A DNA stretch of 64,000 nucleotides from Daejeonella sp. (GCF_030695525.1 NZ_JAUYSS010000029.1:1-64000), one strand, 5' to 3'; numbered from the stretch's first letter, positions 38,194 through 47,264 are shown. The notes: generated by a model from the letters alone, not told the origin. A program made the numbers and translations.

Positions 38194-39252
38194 TTAAAAT
38201 TGAGACTGAATGGCTGCATTAATAATTCGTTTTGATTTAATGTGATTCAATAGTAGTTTGCAGTTTTCTTCTGCATCTGTACTGCTGCATTGAATGATAT
38301 GGATGCTTTCTTTTTCCCTTTTTCCCTGGCCATTGGCATAGGTTTTATCATAATAAACCAGCACAATTTTTATGAAATCATCCATTCGGTTTTCCCTGAT
38401 AGCCAGGATCGCATCCCGGGTTTGTTCAGGGCCTATTCTTTTTCCGATTCTTAAGGTACTTTCAATCAGAAACTCTTTATCAAGCACTCCGTATTCCTTT
38501 ACAAGAAAATTGACTCTTTCCTGAAAAGGAACTAAAAGCTTCATAACCGGAGCCTGGCGCATCTGCTGGAATATGGGGTTTGGAATAAAGCATCTCCCTA
38601 TTGATAAACTTTCATCCTCCACCCAAAGCGGAATGCTTTTATCTATTTTATTCAATTTTCTGGCGAGTAAATTTTCGAATTGTTCCTGACCGGGCTGAAT
38701 GAACTTGCCCATAGACCCAAAGGAAGATCCCTGATGTTGCGCAAGATCTTCGAGGTCAATAACCTGCTGTGATAGCTCTTTGAGCTTATTGAGAGTCTTT
38801 GTTTTCCCTGATCCAGTCATCCCACCCAAAATAAGTATGGAATAAGTTTCTTTAAATTGATCCAGCACCCAGTTACGGTACCTCTTGTAACCGCCTTCCA
38901 AAAGAAAAACTTCAAAGCCATAAAGGTTTAATGCCCAGGCCATTGCGCCACTTCGCATCCCTCCGCGCCAGCAATGAACCAGTATTTTTTTTTCGGGGGC
39001 AATCCTGAGAGCCTCTTTTATAAAACCGGACCATTTTGGTCCTGTCAGGTCAAATCCGAGTAAAATTGCTTTTTCCCGGCCTTTTTGTTTATAAGTTGTT
39101 CCAACTTTTACCCGCTCTTCATTTGAGAAAATTGGAAGATTATGTGCACAGGGAATATGGGCATGTTCATACTCAAGCGGAGTTCTGACATCAATCACCT
39201 GGACAGTTTCAGACATTTTCAGAAATTTATTAATGTCCAGTGTTTGAATCAT
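38194..39252 (-). CDS. mnmH: tRNA 2-selenouridine synthase
   Basis: Converts 2-thiouridine at position 34 of certain tRNAs to 2-selenouridine through a geranylated intermediate. The 352 residues comprise an N-terminal rhodanese domain with the catalytic Cys94 in VHCWRGGMRSG and a C-terminal P-loop domain with GGMTGSGKT at 143-151. QHQGSSFGSMGK and VEDESLSIGR are typical of MnmH (SelU/YbbB). It lies upstream of selD on the same strand, and pdxJ ends the mnmH upstream side, 26 bases away. With TrhO at 62421 the window holds two unrelated U34-modifying rhodanese enzymes. Confidence 0.95.
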   Translation of the reverse strand: MIQTLDINKFLKMSETVQVIDVRTPLEYEHAHIPCAHNLPIFSNEERVKVGTTYKQKGREKAILLGFDLTGPKWSGFIKEALRIAPEKKILVHCWRGGMRSGAMAWALNLYGFEVFLLEGGYKRYRNWVLDQFKETYSILILGGMTGSGKTKTLNKLKELSQQVIDLEDLAQHQGSSFGSMGKFIQPGQEQFENLLARKLNKIDKSIPLWVEDESLSIGRCFIPNPIFQQMRQAPVMKLLVPFQERVNFLVKEYGVLDKEFLIESTLRIGKRIGPEQTRDAILAIRENRMDDFIKIVLVYYDKTYANGQGKREKESIHIIQCSSTDAEENCKLLLNHIKSKRIINAAIQSQF

Positions 39253-39278
39253 AGAAAGGAATAATATCGATTATGAAA

Positions 39279-40001
39279 TTAAATATTTTTTAGCTCCCTC
39301 AGGTACATCTGGATTGTATTTTCCAATCCTAAATACAGAGAGTCGCAAATAAGTGCATGCCCTATACTTACTTCGAGCAATCCGGGAATATTTTTAGAAA
39401 AGTAATTTAAATTATGCAAATCAAGATCATGGCCTGCATTAATACCCAAGCCTAATTTGTTTGCAAGATGGGCAGCTGCGATATAGGGTTTAATTGCAGA
39501 TTCCTTGTCAGCATGATAATTGCTGGCATATGCTTCGGTGTAAAGTTCAATACGGTCAGTTGCTGTGTGCTTTGCAGCTTCAATCATTTCTTCAGCCGGA
39601 TCAACAAAAATGGAAACACGAATGCCTTCGGATTTAAACTCAGCAATAATATCTTTCAAATAGCCCTGATGTTTAATCGTATCCCAACCATGATTGGATG
39701 TTAACTGACCCTCAGCATCAGGCACCAATGTAACCTGCGCCGGCTTATTGGCTAAAACCAACTCAACGAATTTTTGTTCTTTGGGATTACCCTCAATATT
39801 AAACTCGGTTTGAATCACCTTTTTCAGGTCGAACACATCCTGATAGCGGATATGCCTTTCATCCGGTCGGGGATGTACGGTAATTCCCTCTGCACCGAAT
39901 CGTTCGGCATCCAGTGCAACTTTAATCAGATCAGGGTTATTGCCACCTCTTGAATTACGAAGTGTAGCTATTTTATTGATGTTAACAGAGAGTTTAGCCA
40001 T
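39279..40001 (-). CDS. pdxJ: Pyridoxine 5'-phosphate synthase
   Basis: Closes the pyridoxine ring from 1-deoxyxylulose-5-phosphate and 3-amino-1-hydroxyacetone phosphate in the DXP-dependent vitamin B6 pathway. The 240-residue TIM barrel shows [21 protein letters not shown] at the start, [27 protein letters not shown], and the [15 protein letters not shown] and [13 protein letters not shown] motifs. The length is usual. It is first in the probable minus-strand unit pdxJ-mnmH-selD. A TACCTTTA sequence just upstream is near the -7 consensus but not exact. Confidence 0.96.
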   Translation of the reverse strand: MAKLSVNINKIATLRNSRGGNNPDLIKVALDAERFGAEGITVHPRPDERHIRYQDVFDLKKVIQTEFNIEGNPKEQKFVELVLANKPAQVTLVPDAEGQLTSNHGWDTIKHQGYLKDIIAEFKSEGIRVSIFVDPAEEMIEAAKHTATDRIELYTEAYASNYHADKESAIKPYIAAAHLANKLGLGINAGHDLDLHNLNYFSKNIPGLLEVSIGHALICDSLYLGLENTIQMYLRELKNI

Positions 40002-40100
40002 AATGTAAAGGTAAGTGAAGTGCCCAGATTATTTTCTTTAAAAAATGAAAAAAGCACATGGAACTAATGAAGCAATTTTTTATAGTTTTACGAAATTCCT

Positions 40101-42032
40101 ATGAATAACCGCTTACTCTGCTTCCTGGTATTTAAACTGGCTTTTATGTCCACGGGATTCTCTCAGGAATCATCAACAGGGATATTAAGAGCAAGGATTA
40201 TGAACTATCCGGCACCTCATGATACCGGGTTAGTCAATCTATTGAATTCAATATCAGCGGAATACATGCTTGTTAAGCCAGATAGTATGATCTATTTCGC
40301 CAGCAAATCCATTCAGCTTGCACGAAGAATAAAATATCCTTTAGGGGAAACAAGGGCGATAGGCAATATGGCCAAAGCATATTATGTTAAAGGTTCTTAT
40401 GATCTGTCTCTTAAACATGCTATCTCCGCGAAAAGTGCCAGCGAGAAGATTAATGACAGGCTCGGACTAGCTTATGCATTGAACAGTATTGGCTTGATTC
40501 ATCTAACCCAGAATAAAAGTGCAGAGGCTATACAGGATTTTTTAAGGGCATTAAAACTGGCTACTGAAGTAAATAATGTGAAACTTCAGGCTTCTGTATA
40601 CATAAATCTGGGTCTTGCCTATACTGAAAACAATCGCCCGGATATAGCTCTGAAATATCTTGGTATTGGCCTTGAACACTGTAATAAGTACAGTCTGAAT
40701 AGCTATTCTGCAATGTTACTGAACCGAATGGCCGAGACATACTATTCCCTTAAAAAATATGAAAAAGCTCTGGAGCATTATCGTTTAGTCCTTAGTAAAC
40801 CTGAATATGAAAATAGCTGGGAATATAGTTTAGCTTACTCAGGAATTGCACGCATACAGCTTGAGAGAGGACTCTCTGCAGATGCCATTGAAAATGCAGA
40901 GAAAGCATTGCTTTATGCCAGAGAGGTGAATGCGAAATATGACATTTCACGCGCACTTAAAATTCTTTATTCTGCTCATCAGAAACAGAACGATTATAGT
41001 AATGCTTTTAAATACCTTGAACTTGAAAGGATATATAGTGACAGCTTGTTTAATGAAGCGAAAGAAAAGGAAATTAATCGCCTTAATCTTCAGCTAAAAC
41101 AAGCAGAAAATATTCAATTGCAAAAGCTGAATGAACAAAACAGGGAGCAATTGAAGTTTATCAGGAAGGTGACCATCGTAATTGCAGCACTGGCTTTTTT
41201 TCTCCTGATTAAGACGATTTTGATTTTCAGGGTTTCCCGGCAAAAAAATAAATTGAATCATGATTTAAAACTTAAATCTCAGGCAGTAGAAGAGCAAAAT
41301 CAATTGATTCTTAAGCAAAATGTTCAATTGGAGAATTTAAATCAGACTAAGGATCAGTTATTCTCAATTATCGGACATGATTTGCGGGCACCCTTTGGAT
41401 CTATCATTAAGGCCATGGAGATGATGAGGGAAGGCGGTATGTCGGATACTGAGCTAAAATTCTTTCTGGATGGTTTCTATGAAAAGTTGAGGGAAACATC
41501 CGACATGCTGGATAACCTGGTAACATGGGCAAGCAGTCAGCAATTTGGTATCAAGGCCAGGCCGGTGAACATCGATCTTGGCAGGCAGGCAGATGAAATA
41601 CTAAGTATCTATGATACTCTTTTAAAAGAAAAGAATATTGAACTTAAGCATGTTCGTGTGCCGGATACAAATGTCTTTGCAGATCCCGACCATGTCAGGA
41701 TTATTATTCAGAATCTGATTGCCAATGCAATAAAATTCACCCCGCAAGATGGTAAAATATCTATTTTCTATAGTGCAGATGCCGATCGAATAGCAATTCA
41801 CATTACGGATTCAGGTATCGGAATTTCTGCCGGGAAGATCAGTAAATTATTCAACCTGGCCGGTAAGGAGATTAGTACTTACGGTACAAAGAATGAGAAG
41901 GGGATAGGAATTGGACTTTTGCTTGTTAAAAAGTTTGCCGATGAAAATGGGGCGCAGATTAGCATTCAAAGTAAAGTAGGTGAAGGTTCAGAATTTACAG
42001 TCCATTTTGGCAGGAGAGGGCCCGGGGAATAA
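40101..42032 (+). CDS. TPR-containing sensor histidine kinase
   Basis: A 643-residue sensor typical of Bacteroidota. It has a signal peptide (MNNRLLCFLVFKLAFMSTGFSQ), about five tetratricopeptide repeats (about residues 55-320, for example LGLAYALNSIGLIHLTQNKSAEAIQDFLRAL-type units), a transmembrane helix (about 353-372, VTIVIAALAFFLLIKTILIF), a coiled coil and a kinase core. The phospho-His is near residue 427 in IIGHDLRAPFGS; NLIANAIKFTP, DSGIGIS and GIGIGLLLVKKFA form the ATP lid. The TPR part is periplasmic. No response regulator is adjacent; ligand unknown. Confidence 0.92.
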   Translation: MNNRLLCFLVFKLAFMSTGFSQESSTGILRARIMNYPAPHDTGLVNLLNSISAEYMLVKPDSMIYFASKSIQLARRIKYPLGETRAIGNMAKAYYVKGSYDLSLKHAISAKSASEKINDRLGLAYALNSIGLIHLTQNKSAEAIQDFLRALKLATEVNNVKLQASVYINLGLAYTENNRPDIALKYLGIGLEHCNKYSLNSYSAMLLNRMAETYYSLKKYEKALEHYRLVLSKPEYENSWEYSLAYSGIARIQLERGLSADAIENAEKALLYAREVNAKYDISRALKILYSAHQKQNDYSNAFKYLELERIYSDSLFNEAKEKEINRLNLQLKQAENIQLQKLNEQNREQLKFIRKVTIVIAALAFFLLIKTILIFRVSRQKNKLNHDLKLKSQAVEEQNQLILKQNVQLENLNQTKDQLFSIIGHDLRAPFGSIIKAMEMMREGGMSDTELKFFLDGFYEKLRETSDMLDNLVTWASSQQFGIKARPVNIDLGRQADEILSIYDTLLKEKNIELKHVRVPDTNVFADPDHVRIIIQNLIANAIKFTPQDGKISIFYSADADRIAIHITDSGIGISAGKISKLFNLAGKEISTYGTKNEKGIGIGLLLVKKFADENGAQISIQSKVGEGSEFTVHFGRRGPGE

Positions 42033-42125
42033 TTATTTATGGGCAAAACACTAATTGTGTTGTAAACGTATATTATGCTATAATGCATTTAAATTGGGTT
42101 AATATTGCTTTAATAGCGTTCAACT

Positions 42126-42578
42126 ATGAAAAAGGCCTTAATAATATTTTTATTTTTAGCGGCTTTTGAGCTTGTCAAAGCAGATTTAACGTCTGAATCA
42201 TCCACCGGGCTCAAGTTTCGGAAAAATACATTTTCTGAAGCCCTTCAACTGGCTAAAAAGGAAAAAAAACTCATCTTTTTATATTTAAACACCTCCTGGT
42301 GTGGACCATGTATTAAGCTTAAAATGACCACATTCAGAAGTAAGGCAGTTGCTGATCAGTATAATCCTTCATTTATTAACATTTCTCTGAATGCCGAAAA
42401 GGGGGATGGTCCGGACCTGGCGCTAAAGTATCAGATTCGGGGATATCCAAGCTTTTTATTCATCAACCCAGACGGTAAGGTAATTTATAGAACAGATGGA
42501 TTTTTCAATGCTAAAAGCTTTACAGAACTTGGTGAAAAAGTATATAAAATGAATCAAAGAGCCGTAAAAATGAGATAA
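42126..42578 (+). CDS. Exported thioredoxin-like protein
   Basis: A 150-residue thioredoxin-fold protein with a short signal peptide (MKKALIIFLFLAAFELVKA). The active site WCGPC has Cys59 and Cys62 (TSWCGPCIKL). RGYPSFLFINPDGKVI contains the cis-Pro. It belongs to the periplasmic disulfide-reductase branch with the DUF255/thioredoxin_7-like pattern FSEALQLAKKEKKLIFLYL. Probable role: keeping thiols reduced in exported proteins. It follows the TPR kinase by 93 bases on the same strand; whether they are cotranscribed is unclear. Confidence 0.88.
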   Translation: MKKALIIFLFLAAFELVKADLTSESSTGLKFRKNTFSEALQLAKKEKKLIFLYLNTSWCGPCIKLKMTTFRSKAVADQYNPSFINISLNAEKGDGPDLALKYQIRGYPSFLFINPDGKVIYRTDGFFNAKSFTELGEKVYKMNQRAVKMR

Positions 42579-42678
42579 TATCTATCTTGTCAATCAAAAA
42601 TGAAGTATATACCGTATATAGTATACTAATCTTAGTAAAGAACAAAATTTCCGGATAGAATTATCTAACACCCGTAAT

Positions 42679-43182
42679 ATGATTAGCTACTGCAAGGAAA
42701 ACTTAGAGCAAATAAAGAACTTGATTGCCTCTCTGGAAGAGGAAAAGTACCAGTATAAATCACAATTATTATCTGATACAACAATTGGTCAGCATGTACG
42801 TCATATTTTGGAGTTTTATTTGTGTATAATCAATGGTGTAAGTCGTGGATTGGTCAATTACGATAGCAGAGAAAGAAACATTGAATTGGAGCATAATCCA
42901 GTACTTGCGATTTCCTGTATTGATAAGATATGTGATGATATCGAATGTCTCAGCACTTATCAGGAGATTAATTTAGTTGGCAACTTTTCTACAGAAGGTG
43001 AAACTTTAAAAACTATAAGAACATCAATAGATCGTGAGTTGGCCTATTGTCTTGAACATAGTATTCACCACCAGGCATTAATTAAAATTGGTTTGATCGA
43101 GCAGAAAATGGATCATTTAATTAATGAAGGTTTTGGGGTTGCACCTGCAACGATCAGACATAAGCAGCAATGTGCACAGTAA
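42679..43182 (+). CDS. DinB-like four-helix protein
   Basis: A 167-residue protein with the DinB/YfiT four-helix arrangement. Candidate metal His residues are His39 and His42 in IGQHVRHILEF and two more in CLEHSIHHQALI near residue 135, matching the three-His site of the superfamily (mycothiol or bacillithiol transferases and damage-inducible proteins). The function is unknown here. It starts a plus-strand run of four tightly packed genes: its last 13 bases overlap the next gene, a TANGO2-like NRDE protein. It might be a bacillithiol-S-transferase given YtxJ and BrxA/B in the same window, which is inference only. Confidence 0.75.
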   Translation: MISYCKENLEQIKNLIASLEEEKYQYKSQLLSDTTIGQHVRHILEFYLCIINGVSRGLVNYDSRERNIELEHNPVLAISCIDKICDDIECLSTYQEINLVGNFSTEGETLKTIRTSIDRELAYCLEHSIHHQALIKIGLIEQKMDHLINEGFGVAPATIRHKQQCAQ

Positions 43183-43907
43183 GCTACATACCGCTTAATA
43201 ATGGTTTTGTTCTTACATCCAGCAGGGATGAAGTGACATTACGTGCCACACTAAAACCGCAAATTTATACAACGCGAAACAACACTATGGTTTATCCCAA
43301 AGATATAGTGGCCGGAGGGACCTGGATTGCGGCAAATAACAAAAAGCAAATTGCCTGTCTGCTAAATGGGGCCTATCAAAGCCATATTAAACAAACTGTA
43401 TATTCCAAAAGCAGGGGCCGTGTTTTATTGGATAGTTTCGACTTTAGCTCCCATTCTGAATTCATGGCCGAAACCAATCTGGATAATGTTGAGCCTTTCA
43501 CACTTCTGCTCCTTGATTACTCTAATGAACCTGAATTTAATCAAATGGTTTGGGATGGCGAAAAAAAGTATATTCAAAGAATTGATCAGAATGTGCCGGC
43601 TATCTGGTCATCGGTTACTCTTTATTCTGTTGCCGACAGGGACCTGCGAAAAGCCTGGTTTAAGAACTGGCTTAGTAAAAACATTGAATTTGAGGATTCA
43701 AATATTCTGGATTTTCATACTGCAAACCATAATGATATCAGCAGGGTTAATATATTAATGAAAAGAGAAAACGATCTTCAAACCTTAAGCATTTCTCAAT
43801 TCAGGATAATTGACAAAACTGAAACATTCAATTATCATGACTTAGGGGATAATAGTCTGACAAGTATTGATTTAACTGATCTTAAATGCATACAGGTTTT
43901 GCAATAA
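43170..43907 (+). CDS. NRDE family protein (TANGO2-like)
   Basis: A 245-residue NRDE protein related to eukaryotic TANGO2. The start MCTVSYIP places Cys2 as an Ntn-hydrolase-like N-terminal nucleophile after Met removal, and LTSSRDE carries the family motif (N/S-R-D-E). GGTWIAANNKKQIACLLNG is also conserved. Proposed roles range from heme trafficking to acyl-CoA handling; none is proven for bacteria. It overlaps the DinB-like gene by 13 bases and the following gene by 22 bases, so the four genes 42679-44824 are almost certainly one transcript. Confidence 0.85.
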   Translation: MCTVSYIPLNNGFVLTSSRDEVTLRATLKPQIYTTRNNTMVYPKDIVAGGTWIAANNKKQIACLLNGAYQSHIKQTVYSKSRGRVLLDSFDFSSHSEFMAETNLDNVEPFTLLLLDYSNEPEFNQMVWDGEKKYIQRIDQNVPAIWSSVTLYSVADRDLRKAWFKNWLSKNIEFEDSNILDFHTANHNDISRVNILMKRENDLQTLSISQFRIIDKTETFNYHDLGDNSLTSIDLTDLKCIQVLQ

Positions 43908-44497
43908 GTATTGCATGGCCGGAAACCTTGTGTAAACAAGCCGGCGCATGGTATGATTCCTTGATGAATACTTTGGGGTTTAGTAAAAACAATTATTACA
44001 AAGTAGGCCATGCAGCAGTTGTACTGGTAGAGATACAAACAGGGAATTGCTATTATTTTGATTTTGGCAGATACCATGCTCCATTTGGACATGGCAGGGT
44101 CAGAGATAGCGAAACTGACCATGATCTGCAGATTCATTCAAAGGCTCTGGTTTCAAATTCGAGTAATGAATTGCAGAATTTCAAAGAAATTTTACTTGAA
44201 CTTACTGAAAATAAAGCTTGTCATGGCAGCGGAACTCTTCATGCATCCTATACAAGAATTAATTTTCAAAAAGCTTTTTCCCTTGCAAAAAAAATGCAGG
44301 ATATGAGTCCGTTGAAGTACGGCCCATTTGTTATTCAGGGGACAAATTGTTCGCGTTTTGTGCGGACTATCGTTTTGTCCGGAGACCCTCCAATTTTTGA
44401 CAAGCTAAAATTATTTGTTCCTATAACCATTTCACCCAGTCCCATTGGCAATGTGAAAAGTTTGAGGAATAAAATTGCTTTAATTCAAGACCATTGA
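43886..44497 (+). CDS. Uncharacterised protein, candidate permuted papain-like (LRAT/NlpC type) fold
   Basis: A 203-residue protein in the DinB-NRDE operon. I do not recognise it as a characterised family. Its layout fits circularly permuted papain-like proteins: an early His in VGHAAVVLVEIQTGNCYYFDFGR (strand-His-strand), a region of His and Asp residues (FGHGRVRDSETDHDL), and a late Cys in GTNCSRFVRTIVL, which looks like the NC-xx-F nucleophile of YiiX/LRAT-like enzymes. Catalytic activity is inference. It ends in an in-frame TGA (44495-44497); the same reading frame reopens at ATG 44516 as the next gene. It overlaps NRDE by 22 bases. Confidence 0.7.
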   Translation: MHTGFAISIAWPETLCKQAGAWYDSLMNTLGFSKNNYYKVGHAAVVLVEIQTGNCYYFDFGRYHAPFGHGRVRDSETDHDLQIHSKALVSNSSNELQNFKEILLELTENKACHGSGTLHASYTRINFQKAFSLAKKMQDMSPLKYGPFVIQGTNCSRFVRTIVLSGDPPIFDKLKLFVPITISPSPIGNVKSLRNKIALIQDH

Positions 44498-44515
44498 TCG
44501 ATATGGGGAGATTTT

Positions 44516-44824
44516 ATGAAAACCAAGCAGCACCTCTATACTACACTCAGCGCTCCAGCAAAGACAGAAAGTATCCCTGAAAATAGCCAATGGCTTGCCG
44601 GGGAAGGGGCAGGTTCATGGTTTTCTATTGAAATTGAAGGAAGGGATTATAGAATTAACAGATACAATTCAGAAGGGAAAATTGAATGTTCCGGACTTTT
44701 TAACACTTTACCGGAATCAGATTTCAATATTAATGCTCCATTTGAATTTGTGCATCTCTCTCATTGCAAAAGTGTCACAATCAGGCAGATGCTTAAGGTA
44801 TTGAAGTTTCACAGGGTTAGTTAA
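44516..44824 (+). CDS. Uncharacterised 102-residue protein, in frame with the preceding gene
   Basis: Unknown small protein with the notable stretch WLAGEGAGSWFSIEI and a Tyr/Arg-rich strand (YRINRYNSEGKIECSGLF). ATGGGGAG ahead of ATG 44516 provides a fair ribosome-binding site, so it can be a real gene. It is in the same frame as 43886-44497, with only the TGA and six codons between them, so it may instead be the C-terminal part of one longer protein. It ends the four-gene run, and a terminator follows at 44847-44882. Confidence 0.6.
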   Translation: MKTKQHLYTTLSAPAKTESIPENSQWLAGEGAGSWFSIEIEGRDYRINRYNSEGKIECSGLFNTLPESDFNINAPFEFVHLSHCKSVTIRQMLKVLKFHRVS

Positions 44825-44846
44825 AGTTCCCTTGAAAATATCGGGG

Positions 44847-44882
44847 CAAAAAAAATGCTTACCCTGGAGCAAGCATTTTTAT
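44847..44882. terminator. Bidirectional intrinsic terminator
   Basis: AAAAATGCTT / AAGCATTTTT around a 10-base loop, with A tail on the left and T tail on the right. Ends the DinB-NRDE operon and could also stop the convergent ahcY transcript. Confidence 0.85.
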
Positions 44883-44921
44883 AAAATTTGTTAGAAAGTT
44901 TTCTTTAATAGTTACCTGCTA

Positions 44922-44963
44922 ACAGATAATTATCAACTATCAACTGTCAATTATCAACTATTT
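44922..44963. repeat. Heptamer tandem array, about 6 units, overlapping the ahcY stop
   Basis: ATTATCA and ACTATCA types in 7-base register, preceded by a weaker unit; the last unit reaches the ahcY stop codon at 44962. Confidence 0.75.
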
Positions 44964-46278
44964 AGTATCTGTAAGTATCCGCCTTGAAAGGACCTTCAAC
45001 AGGAACACCAATATAATCAGCCTGATGCTGATCTAATGTTTCAAGTTCAACACCAATCTTTGCAAGATGTAAACGGGCAACTTTCTCATCCAGATATTTA
45101 GGAAGAACGTAAACCTTGTTCTCATACTTATCAGTGTTTGTCCAAAGCTCTAATTGAGCTAAAGTCTGATTAGTAAATGAATTGGACATAACGAATGAAG
45201 GGTGACCAGTTGCACAACCTAAATTCACTAAACGGCCTTCAGCAAGTACAATCACATCTTTACCATTAAGGGTATATTTATCAACCTGTGGTTTGATCTC
45301 AACTTTAGTATGACCATAGTTTTCATTTAACCATGCCATATCGATCTCATTATCGAAGTGACCGATATTACAAACGATGGCTTTGTCTTTTAAAGCCAGG
45401 AAATGCTCGCCACGAACGATGTCACAGTTACCGGTAGTAGTTACCACAATATCTGCTTCTTTAATTGCGGTAGCTAATTTCTTTACTTCATAACCCTCCA
45501 TTGCTGCCTGTAACGCACAGATAGGGTCAATTTCAGTTACAATTACACGAACTCCCTGAGAGCTTAATGAAACTGCAGAACCTTTACCAACATCACCATA
45601 GCCACAAACAACAGCAACTTTACCAGCCATCATCACATCAGTGGCACGGCGGATCGCATCAACCAATGACTCACGGCAACCGTATTTATTGTCAAATTTA
45701 GATTTGGTAACTGAATCATTTACATTGATTGCAGGCAAGTGCAATGTTCCGTTTTTCATACGCTCATACAAGCGGTGAACCCCGGTAGTAGTTTCTTCAG
45801 AAAGACCCTTGATACCTGCAATCAGTTCTGGGAACCTGTCAAATACCATGTTTGTTAAATCGCCACCATCATCAAGAATCATGTTTAATGGTTTGCGATC
45901 CGGACCGAAATGTAAGGTTTGCTCAATACACCAGTCAAATTCTTCCTCATTCAGACCTTTCCAGGCATAAACCTGAATTCCTGCAGCAGCAATTGCGGCA
46001 GCAGCATGATCCTGGGTTGAGAAAATATTACATGATGACCAGGTAACTTCAGCTCCTAATTCAACAAGAGTTTCAATTAAAACAGCTGTCTGGATGGTCA
46101 TGTGTAAACATCCTGCAATACGTGCACCTTTAAGAGGTTTTGATGCACCAAATTCCTCGCGAAGTGCCATTAATCCCGGCATTTCTGCTTCAGCAAGACC
46201 GATCTCTTTACGGCCCCATTCTGCTAATGAAATGTCCTTAACTTTGTAAGGAACATAATTCGTCTCTACTGATGACAT
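44962..46278 (-). CDS. ahcY: Adenosylhomocysteinase
   Basis: Reversibly hydrolyses S-adenosylhomocysteine to adenosine and homocysteine, clearing the product inhibitor of methyltransferases. The 438-residue length is normal for the bacterial enzyme. Landmarks include the early substrate-domain segment [46 protein letters not shown] with the active-site Lys, the NAD-binding [13 protein letters not shown] and the C-terminal QTLAQLELW ... [19 protein letters not shown]. No SAH riboswitch is evident upstream; a full Bacteroidota promoter lies at 46359-46389. A monocistronic unit. Confidence 0.98.
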   Translation of the reverse strand: MSSVETNYVPYKVKDISLAEWGRKEIGLAEAEMPGLMALREEFGASKPLKGARIAGCLHMTIQTAVLIETLVELGAEVTWSSCNIFSTQDHAAAAIAAAGIQVYAWKGLNEEEFDWCIEQTLHFGPDRKPLNMILDDGGDLTNMVFDRFPELIAGIKGLSEETTTGVHRLYERMKNGTLHLPAINVNDSVTKSKFDNKYGCRESLVDAIRRATDVMMAGKVAVVCGYGDVGKGSAVSLSSQGVRVIVTEIDPICALQAAMEGYEVKKLATAIKEADIVVTTTGNCDIVRGEHFLALKDKAIVCNIGHFDNEIDMAWLNENYGHTKVEIKPQVDKYTLNGKDVIVLAEGRLVNLGCATGHPSFVMSNSFTNQTLAQLELWTNTDKYENKVYVLPKYLDEKVARLHLAKIGVELETLDQHQADYIGVPVEGPFKADTYRY

Positions 46279-46358
46279 AGTTTTTTGTTTAAATGCGTAT
46301 TACCGCACGATAAATGGATAATTATTATTTTCTTAAAAGTAAATAAGAAAATTGTTTG

Positions 46359-46389
46359 CAAAGGTAATTATACTTTGGTCAATTCAAAA
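46359..46389 (-). promoter_or_regulatory. Bacteroidota promoter of ahcY
   Basis: On the minus strand TTTTG (46385-46389) is followed after 18 bases by TACCTTTG (46359-46366), close to the consensus TTTG-N19-TAnnTTTG. It lies about 80 bases before the ahcY ATG. Confidence 0.7.
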
Positions 46390-46657
46390 GGTTTGGAGGT
46401 GAATAAGGTAAGAGGCATTGGTTAGAAGCTTCGGTGACCGGTTTTAATATTTTTGAAGATGATTTTAGTAAAGATATGTTTAATGAAAGCAAATTTTGTG
46501 GTTCCTGGGATAAGATAGTCCGGCTCTCTGCTATAGTTTTGGCTATAAAATGGGGTTAATTATTCGAGTTTTTAGAAGCCAAAAGCTGCCGCTTCGATCC
46601 GGTTTATTTATTTAGGCTTTATGGATTGATCTCGAGACAGTAAACCGTACTTTTGTT

Positions 46658-46692
46658 ACTTATAACCTACAACCAATAACTTACAACTCCCT
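46658..46692. repeat. Heptamer tandem array, 5 units
   Basis: Units of the form ACxxAxA (ACTTATA, ACCTACA and variants) in 7-base register, between divergent genes. Confidence 0.7.
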
Positions 46693-46746
46693 TAGTAATC
46701 TAAACGTCAAACGATTTCAAAACACATCATATCATTTAGAAATAAT

Positions 46747-46754
46747 TAACTTTG
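46747..46754 (+). promoter_or_regulatory. Putative -7 box of brxA/B
   Basis: TAACTTTG matches TAnnTTTG and lies 38 bases before the ATG at 46793. No TTTG at the usual -33 spacing. Confidence 0.4.
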
Positions 46755-46792
46755 TATATAATTCAATTTTTACTGATTAATAAATTTAAGAT

Positions 46793-47203
46793 ATGTATCC
46801 AGAATATTTAGTTGCTCCAATGCGTCAGGAACTTGTAAATGCAGGTTTTCAGGATCTGAGAACTGCTGAGGAAGTTGAACAAGCCATAAAATCAGATGGA
46901 ACGGTATTGGTTATGGTCAATTCTGTTTGCGGTTGCGCTGCTGCTAATGCACGTCCTGCTGCAAGGATTTCTGTACAGCATGAAAAACACCCCGATAAAT
47001 TTGTAACTGTTTTTGCAGGAATGGAAAAAGATGCTGTCGACACGGCAAGGGCATTTATGTTGCCTTACCCTCCTTCCTCTCCGGCAATTGCATTATTTAA
47101 AGATGGTAAACTGGTTCATATGATTGAGCGTCACCAGATCGAAGGCAGGCCGGCACAGATGATCGCGGATAATCTGCAACAGGCTTTTGATCATTTTTGC
47201 TGA
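46793..47203 (+). CDS. BrxA/BrxB-type bacilliredoxin
   Basis: A 136-residue member of the YphP/YqiW (BrxA/BrxB) family. The CGC active site is Cys46-Gly47-Cys48 in SVCGCAAANARPAA, as in Bacillus BrxA/B, which remove bacillithiol from S-bacillithiolated proteins. MYPEYLVAPMRQELVNAGF and GKLVHMIERHQIEGR are family-typical. With YtxJ at 978 it argues that the organism makes bacillithiol or a similar thiol; no bshA/B/C is in the window. A bidirectional terminator follows, shared with cdaA. Confidence 0.93.
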   Translation: MYPEYLVAPMRQELVNAGFQDLRTAEEVEQAIKSDGTVLVMVNSVCGCAAANARPAARISVQHEKHPDKFVTVFAGMEKDAVDTARAFMLPYPPSSPAIALFKDGKLVHMIERHQIEGRPAQMIADNLQQAFDHFC

Positions 47204-47223
47204 GGAGATTTTAATTATTATTC

Positions 47224-47254
47224 AAAATCCTGCATTCAATGCGGGATTTTTTTT
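47224..47254. terminator. Bidirectional intrinsic terminator
   Basis: AAATCCTGCA / TGCGGGATTT stem with a 5-base loop, flanked by A and T runs (TTTTTTTT on the plus side), between convergent brxA/B and cdaA. Confidence 0.85.
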
Positions 47255-47264
47255 GTCTTAAATT

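Larger units (their letters stand above)
46279..46792. other. 514-base divergent gap between ahcY and brxA/B
   Basis: Holds the ahcY promoter (46359-46389, minus), a heptamer array (46658-46692) and a -7 box for brxA/B (46747-46754). The middle (about 46400-46650) has no open frame of note, no tRNA-like fold and no recognised riboswitch. I see nothing else in it. Confidence 0.6.

Noticed and set aside
44495-44497. In-frame TGA as a selenocysteine codon, given selD nearby
   Set aside because: No SECIS-like hairpin or U-x-x-C redox context is visible after the TGA, and selA, selB and tRNA-Sec are not in the window; a plain stop or split gene is simpler.
46279-46450. SAH or SAM riboswitch in the ahcY leader
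   Set aside because: No conserved riboswitch core found by eye; the leader is short and AT-rich, and a normal promoter accounts for the region.
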